Below are positions 1 through 4,878 of a stretch of DNA of 5,090 nt, piece by piece. The notes beneath the pieces are model-generated. The model did no database searches. It saw nothing but the letters and a program-made list of their open reading frames with translations, and was not told where the DNA came from. The number at the start of each line of letters is the position of its first letter. Positions within the stretch are counted from its first letter, which is position 1. The DNA lies in the NCBI GenBank assembly GCA_003229915.1, contig QIGA01000214.1:1-5090 (forward strand). Direction: 5' to 3'. Position numbers and translations under genes: made by a program. The stretch is from Chloroflexota bacterium. Lineage in GTDB: Bacteria > Chloroflexota > Dehalococcoidia > SZUA-161.

Positions 1-17
1 TTGGAGAAGACTTTTTA

Positions 18-140
18 CACAAACTCTCGCTCGAGCGGACCGGGGATGCGGCGTGAAAACGTATTGGTGTTGGTTGATGGGGATGCTGGAAATGCAAGAG
101 GCGGAGCCTTCCCCGGCCGCTCAGCTCAAAGCCGTTAGAT
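18..140 (+). other. attC recombination site 1
   Basis: This is the attC of a cassette whose gene lies left of the window. The L'' arm GAGCGGaCCGGGG (33-45) pairs with the L' arm CCCCGGCCGCTC (111-122), leaving A39 unpaired as the extrahelical base typical of attC. The R' box is GTTAGAT (134-140), a full match to GTTRRRY. The opposing R'' box is weaker, around CACAAAC (18-24), but keeps the AAC that pairs with GTT. The enclosed terminal part is about 65 bases with no obvious further hairpin. Confidence 0.85.
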
Positions 141-162
141 GGCCTTGGCCGCTGGATGTCAG

Positions 163-190
163 TTGACGATTACAGTATACGTACTATAAT
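163..190 (+). promoter_or_regulatory. Sigma-70 promoter of the toxin-antitoxin operon
   Basis: TTGACG (163-168) and a perfect TATAAT (185-190) are separated by 16 bases, 73 bp before the antitoxin start. It lies inside the cassette, downstream of the attC crossover point, so the operon carries its own promoter and need not depend on a distant integron promoter. The leader of about 65 bases ends in the ribosome site AAGGTG just before ATG 263. Confidence 0.8.
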
Positions 191-197
191 GAGTACA
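175..197 (+). promoter_or_regulatory. Probable antitoxin operator overlapping the -10 box
   Basis: GTACT (181-185) and AGTAC (192-196) form an inverted repeat around the TATAAT box, and the palindrome GTATAC (175-180) abuts it. The two GTAC centres are exactly 12 bp apart. YefM-type antitoxins are known to bind paired TGTACA-like palindromes at about that spacing, so autorepression by the antitoxin and antitoxin-toxin complex is a reasonable inference. A direct repeat TACAGTA at 171-177 and 194-200 overlaps the same region. Confidence 0.55.
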
Positions 198-262
198 GTA
201 ATGTGCCCTGTATTATGTCATAAAACTTGGCTTAGATAATCCAAGTAGAAAAAAGGTGTGAA

Positions 263-523
263 ATGCTTAGGACAACAAATGTCTCGAATCTTCGATCCGA
301 TTTATCATCGCTTCTAAAGGATCTCGATGAAGGACCAATTCTTGTCCTTTCTCATAGCCGCCCTACGGCTGTCCTGGTTGAGCCTGAAATGTTCGATGCG
401 CTGGTAGAGAAGATTGAGCTCCTCGAGGATATCGTGGATGGTCGCCGGGTAATCGCTGAATATCGTGCTGATCCTGATCTGGCGGTTGATGCAGAAGAGG
501 TCTTTGAGCGTCTGGGCCAATAG
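263..523 (+). CDS. Phd/YefM-family antitoxin
   Basis: An 86-residue protein with the fold signature of Phd/YefM antitoxins. The N-terminal DNA-binding half (about residues 1-55) begins TTNVSNLRSDLSSLLKDL, continues through a beta hairpin (PILVLSHSRPTAVLVEPE) and then the FDALVEKIELLEDI helix. The acidic C-terminal tail (about 60-86, rich in D and E) is the part that usually wraps and neutralises the toxin. The start is fixed by AAGGTG a few bases before ATG 263. It is followed after two bases by the toxin gene, the usual antitoxin-first order with translational coupling. It probably represses its own promoter through the operator at 175-197. The family assignment is firm; the exact subfamily (Phd or YefM) is not. 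Confidence 0.88.
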   Translation: MLRTTNVSNLRSDLSSLLKDLDEGPILVLSHSRPTAVLVEPEMFDALVEKIELLEDIVDGRRVIAEYRADPDLAVDAEEVFERLGQ

Positions 524-525
524 AT

Positions 526-825
526 ATGGCCTATCTGTTGAAGCTGCATAGGGAAGTTGAGAAGCAGCTAAGTCGAATCCCACATAAACAGCGCGAGCGC
601 TTGGTTGAAACCATGCGCTCCTTGCGTTTAGATCCAAGGCCTCATGGAAGTGAGCATCTTCAAGATGAATTGTTCCGAATAAGACAGGGGGAATATCGAA
701 TTATCTATGCAGTATTTGATGATGAAGTAGTCATAGTAATATGCAAGGTCACCCGAAGAACAGAGAAAACCTATCGCAATTTGAAAGCTCTGCGCGATAA
801 GGCATTACGTGAGCTATTGAAGTAA
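526..825 (+). CDS. RelE/ParE-superfamily toxin, probable mRNA interferase
   Basis: A 99-residue basic protein with the RelE/ParE toxin layout. Two N-terminal helices (about 8-33, VEKQLSRIPHKQRERLVETM) precede the beta sheet containing LFRIRQGEYRIIYAVFDDEVVIVICKV split across residues 49-75, and then RRTEKTYR (77-84). RelE-type ribosome-dependent mRNA cleavage uses basic residues and a C-terminal Tyr. Arg58, Arg77/Arg78 and Tyr83 sit where those are expected, so RNase activity is plausible; ParE-like toxins that lack such residues act on gyrase instead. The start ATG lies two bases after the antitoxin stop, implying coupled translation. Length is normal and no lesion is seen. Such modules are common in integron arrays, where loss of the cassette is thought to be penalised. 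Confidence 0.88.
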   Translation: MAYLLKLHREVEKQLSRIPHKQRERLVETMRSLRLDPRPHGSEHLQDELFRIRQGEYRIIYAVFDDEVVIVICKVTRRTEKTYRNLKALRDKALRELLK

Positions 826-949
826 TACCAGCAGGCCATCTACTAAGAAACTGATACACAACTCGTCAGATCAATGATGAATAATAACAGTGGAGGGAGC
901 AAACGTTTGATTTAGAAAAGTCATCCGGGTGATTCCAGGTTGAATTAGA

Positions 950-978
950 AGGGCTCTGGCATAAGAGGAGCCCTTTTT
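950..978 (+). terminator. Rho-independent terminator after the toxin gene
   Basis: AGGGCTC (950-956) and GAGCCCT (968-974) form a 7-bp GC-rich stem with an 11-base loop, and TTTTT runs over 974-978. It lies 125 bp after the toxin stop and reads with the operon. It would also insulate anything downstream on the plus strand from the operon promoter. On the minus strand only a weak T-rich tract follows the stem, so termination of the transposase transcript there is less certain. No gene is visible between 826 and 1054. Confidence 0.8.
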
Positions 979-1054
979 GATTAAATGCCTTATGCTTTCC
1001 TCAACCGGGCGAAAGGAAAGTAATACGCTCGTATGAATTTGATTTGGTGTCAGT

Positions 1055-2425
1055 TCAGCCTGCGGCAGGCATGACTTCCAGGCCCAATTGGTGGGCTCTG
1101 CGTTTCAAGTTGCGGATGGCTCGCTGGCGGTATTTCTCTTCGTAATAGGCTGCTCCTGGATCGAGGTATTCTTCCTGGTACTTGAGCATGCGGTAAAAAA
1201 TGCGAGCCAATTTATGTGCCGTAGCCACGATCGCCTTAGGAGATCCGTGTCTGGCCCGCATTCTGCGGTAGTAGCCGCCCAGGGCACTGTCGCTGCGGGT
1301 CAAGGTTAGGGCTGCCATACGAAAAGCTTTATTTGCCCGGCCTTTGTTCTTCCGGGTGCCCGTACGCAAGGTTTTCCCGCCAGAAATATCCTGGTATGGT
1401 GATAATCCCAGCCAGGAGGTGAAATGCTTCACCGTAGGCCATTTGTTCATATCCAGGCCGATCTCGGATAGGATATTCAGGGCCGTCAAGGCCTTGATAC
1501 CATCGATCTGGGTCAGGTCCACTCCCGCCATCTGGTAAAGGTAGCTTCTCAAATCAAAGTCGGGCGCATTGCCTTCCGGCTTGTTACGTTGTCTCTTCAG
1601 CGGCTTCAAGGGCTTTTGCTGAATATCCACCCGCGGCTTGAAGGCCGCAAATTTGGATTCGACTTCCGCATCACAGTCCTTGATTTGCTGGTTGTAGAAG
1701 TCATACAACTCCACGGCTTGCTTGAGAGCAAAGACGTGTTCCTCGCGGTAGTTCCCTTCCAATGATTTGGCGATCTCATCTTCGCTCCTGGCGCAATGGG
1801 CATTGCGATAAGCGGCCAGCTTTTGAGGGTCTCGTTCTCCCCGCAGGATATCCCGGATGATTCTCATCCCCGTAACCCCGGTGACATCGCTAATCACGTT
1901 AGTCAACTGCACGTTCATAAGGTGCAGGGCTTTCTGCATATGTTGAATATGCGCCGAACGGTAGCGGATCAAGTTATCCCGATGACGGGTGTAGGATCGC
2001 AAGGCACACATCTCTTCTTCGGGCCGAAACGAGCCTCGCAGCAGGCCATAGGTGTGCAGCTGCTGGATCCACTGACAGTCCAGGACATCCGTCTTGCGCC
2101 CAGGAACGTTCTTCAGCTGCCGGGCGTTGACTAAAAGCACTTCAAAGCCTCGGGCCTCCAGGATTTCATATGTCGGGATCCAATAGATGCCAGTCGATTC
2201 CATGGCCACGGTCTCTACCCCACAAGTCTGCAGCCAATCAGCGAGAGCATACAGATCTACCGTAAAGGTATTGAACATCCGCACTGGCTGCTCATCTCGA
2301 CCTTCGGGCACGCACGCCCAAATTTCGGCTGCACCAATATCCAACCCTGCGGCATTCAGGTTGATTTGCTTCAGGCTGTCCAACTTTACTATCCTGGACT
2401 TTCGCTTTCTACCTCGCTTCTTCAT
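1055..2425 (-). CDS. IS110-family transposase (DEDD plus catalytic Ser type)
   Basis: A 456-residue, apparently intact recombinase. The N-terminal RuvC-like domain (about 22-185) shows the DEDD set: Asp29 in AGLDIG, Glu76 in MESTGIYW, and Asp113 and Asp116 in GRKTDVLDCQW. A long helical, probably coiled-coil linker with many charged residues spans roughly 150-285. The C-terminal transposase domain starts with a helix-hairpin-helix (TQIDGIKALTALNILSEIG, 305-323). It continues through LGLSPYQDISGGK, where Ser348 is the expected catalytic serine, to NKGRANKAFRMAALTL. At 456 residues it belongs to the longer IS110 proteins; many are 310-420. The start is supported by a strong GAGGAGGAGG ribosome site at 2430-2439, four bases before ATG. 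The stop lies close to the expected right end of the element. These enzymes cut and rejoin DNA under the direction of a bridge RNA. Confidence 0.93.
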   Translation of the reverse strand: MKKRGRKRKSRIVKLDSLKQINLNAAGLDIGAAEIWACVPEGRDEQPVRMFNTFTVDLYALADWLQTCGVETVAMESTGIYWIPTYEILEARGFEVLLVNARQLKNVPGRKTDVLDCQWIQQLHTYGLLRGSFRPEEEMCALRSYTRHRDNLIRYRSAHIQHMQKALHLMNVQLTNVISDVTGVTGMRIIRDILRGERDPQKLAAYRNAHCARSEDEIAKSLEGNYREEHVFALKQAVELYDFYNQQIKDCDAEVESKFAAFKPRVDIQQKPLKPLKRQRNKPEGNAPDFDLRSYLYQMAGVDLTQIDGIKALTALNILSEIGLDMNKWPTVKHFTSWLGLSPYQDISGGKTLRTGTRKNKGRANKAFRMAALTLTRSDSALGGYYRRMRARHGSPKAIVATAHKLARIFYRMLKYQEEYLDPGAAYYEEKYRQRAIRNLKRRAHQLGLEVMPAAG

Positions 2426-2454
2426 TTGACCTCCTCCTCGATGGACGGATAGAC

Positions 2455-2606
2455 GTTCAGACCCGATGATGTTATGGAGTCGCGTAGCCTACTAAACGGG
2501 ATCCCAGTCAAGGGTCACCAATGAACAAACCACCCATCATCGGAACCAGGCTAACCAACGGGCACATAAGGCACCAATGGCGGAACGGTCTTAGCTGTCT
2601 GAACAA
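2455..2606 (-). ncRNA. Candidate IS110 bridge (guide) RNA
   Basis: Reading the minus strand from about 2606, an ordered set of complementary segments can be drawn. An outer stem pairs GTTCAGAC (2604-2597) with GTCTGAAC (2462-2455). Arm A pairs GCTA and ACC (2595-2587) with GGTTAGC (2556-2550) and has a 30-base loop. Arm B pairs CCGATGATG (2543-2535) with CATCATCGG (2471-2463) around a 63-base loop. The 3' strands of arm B and the outer stem are directly adjacent, allowing stacking. Bridge RNAs of IS110-subgroup elements are about 150-200 nt, lie upstream of the transposase, and have two looped arms for target and donor. Size, position and two-arm shape fit. The closing outer stem is not a feature I know from the IS621 model, so the exact fold may differ. 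The two loops share CATTGGTG. Confidence 0.55.
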
Positions 2607-2613
2607 CTGCTAT

Positions 2614-2619
2614 TGTATA
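2614..2619 (-). promoter_or_regulatory. -10 box for the candidate bridge RNA and transposase
   Basis: The minus strand reads TATACAAT across 2612-2619, with TATACA at 2619-2614 as a good -10 hexamer. A start about seven bases downstream would be at 2607-2606, two bases before the first stem strand of the candidate RNA. No convincing -35 hexamer is seen 16-18 bases upstream, so strength and exact start are uncertain. The same transcript could continue into the transposase gene. Confidence 0.4.
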
Positions 2620-2677
2620 ATCGCAGCAGCCAGGAGAGTTTCTTTTAGAAAGAAGGATGCCGCAGGTTTCCTGGAGA

Positions 2678-2842
2678 GGCTAATCATTCGCTCGAACGGA
2701 CCGGGGAAACGGGGCGAAAAGAAAGCCTGGGAAATTCCAAGAGAGAATTGCGTAGCAATTCTCAATGAGCATGACGAAGTCATGCGACATAAGCCAATAC
2801 GAAGTATTGCGACCCCCGGCCACTCATCTCGAACCATTAGGC
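2678..2842 (+). other. attC recombination site 2 (divergent core)
   Basis: The L'' arm GAACGGaCCGGGG (2694-2706) faces CCCCGGCCACTC (2814-2825). The inner six pairs are perfect, while the outer block has two mismatches. The R'' box GGCTAAT (2678-2684) pairs with R' ATTAGGC (2836-2842) at six of seven positions, but the invariant GTT has become ATT and the opposing AAC has become AAT. The 3' half TCATCTCGAACCATTA differs from the other three sites and is one base shorter. At 165 bp it is the longest site here because its loop holds three hairpins (2743-2809). It may recombine poorly or come from a different source. Confidence 0.7.
2743..2809 (+). repeat. Three tandem C-GNA-G triloop hairpins
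   Basis: Three perfect hairpins follow one another: GAGAATTGC-gta-GCAATTCTC (2743-2763), GCATGAC-gaa-GTCATGC (2769-2785) and CAATAC-gaa-GTATTG (2795-2809). Stem lengths are 9, 7 and 6 bp. Centres are 24 and 25 bases apart. Every loop is three bases of the GNA type closed by a C-G pair, a motif known to give unusually stable single-stranded DNA minihairpins. They occupy the terminal loop of attC site 2 and have no counterpart in the other sites. Stem sequences differ, so this is a shared shape and not a sequence repeat. Confidence 0.85.
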
Positions 2843-2915
2843 GGAAGCGGCCTGCATTGGTCACTGCTAGCGAATTGATTAGCTAGTTCGATAACATGTA
2901 GGGGAAATCAACGAT

Positions 2916-3644
2916 ATGGAAGAATACGACGATACTACCTATGGCCAAAGGATTTTTGAGGTATACGATGAGCTCTACTCCGAGTTCGACTCGGAATCTA
3001 TCAAGCTTTTAACTGATCTGGCCGGGGATGGCCCGGCGCTTGAGCTGGGTATTGGCACCGGGCGAATTGCCTTACCTCTTCTTGAGAACGGCATCAACGT
3101 CCAGGGCATCGATGCGTCAGAAGCAATGCTTTCGAGATTAAGATCTAAGAAGGGCGGCAATGAGATTGATGTATTGATTGGGTCATTCGCTGATTTTGAA
3201 ATTGGTCGGCAGTTCCGGCTTATCTATGTTGCTTTCAATACGTTCTTCGCTCTTCTTACTCAGGAAGAGCAAGTGCAATGCTTCCAGAGCGTCAGCGAAC
3301 ACCTCTCTCCTGACGGCGTGTTCGTGATAGAGGCATTCGTGCCGGATATGGGGCGATTCGATGCTGCCCATCAGACGGTACGCGCCGTTAGCGTGTCTGA
3401 GAGCCTGGTTCAACTTGATGTCTCACAGCATGATCCGGTTAACCAGCAGGTCATCAGCCAGCATGTCCAGCTTACGGGCGAAGGCAACCGTTTGTATCCG
3501 GTCAAGCTTCGCTATGCTTGGCCATCGGAACTTGATCTCATGGCTAAGATCGCTAATCTAAGATTGCGGCATCGCTGGAGCTCTTGGTCCCAAGGCCAAT
3601 TCACACGTGACAGCATTAAACACATATCCGTGTATGGTCATTAA
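2916..3644 (+). CDS. Class I SAM-dependent methyltransferase
   Basis: A 242-residue Rossmann-fold methyltransferase of unknown substrate. Motif I is ALELGIGTGRIALPL (41-55), the Gly-rich S-adenosylmethionine loop. GIDAS (64-68) carries the acidic Asp66 expected to bind the ribose of SAM, and GSFADFE (89-95) matches the adenine-binding motif. RLIYVAFNTFFALL (101-114) is the motif IV region, and LSPDGVFVIEAF (120-131) is the LxPGG-like strand. The C-terminus (RYAWPSELDLMAKIANL then RHRW..W) is typical of small-molecule methyltransferases in this group. AGGGGA at 2900-2905 lies ten bases before ATG. The gene ends 29 bp before the R'' of its attC, as a cassette gene should. No promoter is evident in its 79-bp leader, so expression may depend on outside transcription. 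The reading frame looks intact. Confidence 0.88.
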   Translation: MEEYDDTTYGQRIFEVYDELYSEFDSESIKLLTDLAGDGPALELGIGTGRIALPLLENGINVQGIDASEAMLSRLRSKKGGNEIDVLIGSFADFEIGRQFRLIYVAFNTFFALLTQEEQVQCFQSVSEHLSPDGVFVIEAFVPDMGRFDAAHQTVRAVSVSESLVQLDVSQHDPVNQQVISQHVQLTGEGNRLYPVKLRYAWPSELDLMAKIANLRLRHRWSSWSQGQFTRDSIKHISVYGH

Positions 3645-3673
3645 GAATAGGAGACAGCGACAGCATCAATGCC

Positions 3674-3796
3674 ACCTCACCATTCGCTGCAGCCGACCCC
3701 GCGGGTGGCGCGATTTGATAGAGATAGTACTGGCATTGGATTTTTGAAAAGCAAGCCAGGGGACGAGCGGGGCGGCTGAGCTCAAAGCCGTTAGAA
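3674..3796 (+). other. attC recombination site 3
   Basis: The L'' arm CAGCCGaCCCCGC (3690-3702) pairs perfectly with the L' arm GCGGGGCGGCTG (3767-3778), with A3696 unpaired. These arm sequences differ from sites 1 and 4 while the pairing is kept. GCTCAAAGCCGTTA (3780-3793) matches the other sites. The R' box is GTTAGAA (3790-3796), with A in place of the final pyrimidine. The R'' box is ACCTCAC (3674-3680), one mismatch from RYYYAAC. This is the site of the intact methyltransferase cassette. Confidence 0.85.
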
Positions 3797-3814
3797 GGCG
3801 GCCTTCACTTATAG

Positions 3815-4650
3815 ATGGAGCAGATGGAAATGACTAGATCAGGATCCTATGACATTCATAAATTGCACCGCGATGAAAGTGCTGAAATTCAGCGTCTAGC
3901 AGCGCAGGCGCGCTTGGGCTGGGAAAAGGAAGTACGCACGTTGTCTTGGTCCGGTTTGGAAAATGGGATGTCCTTGATCGAACTAGGAAGCGGTCCCGGC
4001 TTCGTTACCGAGGCATTGTTGGCTCTGGTTCCGAAGAGCCAAATAACCTGTCTAGAGATAGACACCATGTTGCTCCAAAAGGCTGAGCAATATTAGCTAG
4101 ACGCTTCCAACAAACGCGTCCATTTTGTCGAGGGCTCGGTTACAGATATGCATTCGGCAGATGACAGTTTTGATTTCGCCTATGCGCGTTTGCTGTTTCA
4201 GCATGTGGCTGGTCCGCTAGGCGCAGCGAAAGAAATATGGCGCGTCCTCAAGCCAGGTGGCAAGCTTGTGATATATGACATCGATGATGAGATATCCGGT
4301 TTGGTTCAGCCTCTTGCTCCAGAATATACAAGCATCCGCGAGAAAATGGCTCAGGCCCAAGCAGCGCAGGGCGGCAACCGATTTATTGGGCGCAATCTAT
4401 GGCGCATTCTCAAAGCTGCCGCTTTTACCAACTTGGACTTAGAAGTAGTAACATGTCATAGTGATGAAATCGGCATCGAGCCATTCTTGCCACAGATAGA
4501 CCCTGATCGAATGCTTCCGCTTATTAAGATGGGGTTGGCGTCAGAACAGGAGTTAGAAAAGATTCTCCCGTACGGGCAGAATTCTTGGCTTCACCCGAAC
4601 CATATATCTTAAGTTTAAGTCTAATGATTTGTGGTCAAAAACCAGATTGA
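3815..4650 (+). pseudogene. SAM-dependent methyltransferase, broken by TAG and frameshift
   Basis: The frame from 3815 encodes a UbiE-like class I methyltransferase, but two lesions break it. Numbering from ATG 3815, motif I is IELGSGPG (55-62), and LEID (80-83) supplies the acidic ribose-binding position. Then TAG occurs at 4094-4096 (codon 94). The same frame continues without a start codon until 4148, through DSFDFAYARLLFQHV (117-131) and RVLKPGGKLVIYDID (143-157). The frame then ends abnormally at 4612. A different frame from about 4577 reads EFLASPEPY, then MICGQKPD and TGA at 4648-4650. That is the C-terminal ending expected for this family, so one base, probably a G in 4574-4576, was lost. 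Repaired, the protein would have about 278 residues, a normal length. The better start may be ATG 3830, nine bases after GGAG at 3817-3820. There is no promoter in the short leader. Confidence 0.85.
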
Positions 4651-4685
4651 GGATGCCAATGCTCTAGGACTTTTGCATGAGTGAG

Positions 4686-4776
4686 GGCCACCTACTCGCT
4701 GGAGGCGACCGGGGATGTAGCGGAAATTCAAATTGAAAAGTAATGACCCCGGCGCCTCAGCTCAAAGCCGTTATGC
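4686..4776 (+). other. attC recombination site 4
   Basis: The L'' arm GAGGCGaCCGGGG (4702-4714) pairs perfectly with CCCCGGCGCCTC (4747-4758), leaving A4708 unpaired. GCTCAAAGCCGTTA (4760-4773) is identical to sites 1 and 3, and the R' box is GTTATGC (4770-4776). The R'' side, near GGCCACC (4686-4692), is poorly conserved. At about 91 bp it is the shortest site. It closes the broken methyltransferase cassette 36 bp after the reconstructed stop. Confidence 0.83.
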
Positions 4777-4878
4777 GGCCCAGTGGGAAAGAGACGGCCC
4801 TGAATAACCAGGACGAGGAGCTGCCCGTTGGGGCAATCTTCGTGAGGCAAAGTTGATACTTGATTGAACGGAGTGAAA

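Larger units (their letters stand above)
1020..2640 (-). mobile_element. IS110-family insertion sequence (ends approximate)
   Basis: A complete transposase and a structured upstream non-coding region identify an IS110-family element lying opposite to the cassette genes. IS110 elements usually lack terminal inverted repeats and make no or very short target duplications, so the exact ends cannot be read by eye. They are bounded by the terminator (950-978) on one side and the next attC (2678) on the other. The long non-coding region upstream of the gene, rather than downstream, points to the IS110 subgroup and not the IS1111 subgroup. The IS lies between the toxin-antitoxin operon and the attC that now ends its unit. 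Confidence 0.65.

Noticed and set aside
314..637. Minus-strand open frame of 107 codons over the antitoxin and toxin genes
   Set aside because: It overlaps both confidently assigned toxin-antitoxin genes, has no ribosome site and no family resemblance.
851..880. Possible remnant of an attC left end (ACACAACTCG) after the toxin gene
   Set aside because: It resembles the R'' side of site 1 only over about ten bases, with no L'' arm and no partner arm before the IS.
995..1020. CTTTCC and GGAAAG inverted repeat as a possible IS terminus
   Set aside because: Six base pairs with a 14-base loop is weak, and IS110-subgroup elements normally lack terminal inverted repeats; no partner was seen at the other end.
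1796..2134. Plus-strand open frame of 112 codons opposite the transposase
   Set aside because: It lies entirely inside the well-supported transposase gene on the other strand and has no recognisable motif; several similar shadows occur there.
2743..2809. CRISPR-like array
   Set aside because: The three units share a hairpin shape but not a repeat sequence, and there are no spacers of constant length or cas genes.
2855..2864. CATTGGTCAC as a possible target match to the bridge RNA loop
   Set aside because: It would place the IS end beyond attC site 2, making the attC part of the IS, which the cassette layout does not support.
2521..2886. Plus-strand open frame of 121 codons starting at 2521
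   Set aside because: It crosses the candidate bridge RNA, the probable IS end and the whole of attC site 2, has no family-like sequence, and is explained by those non-coding structures.
4094..4096. Amber codon read as pyrrolysine or by programmed readthrough
   Set aside because: This methyltransferase type is not one that uses pyrrolysine, no insertion signal is visible, and the second lesion downstream favours simple decay.
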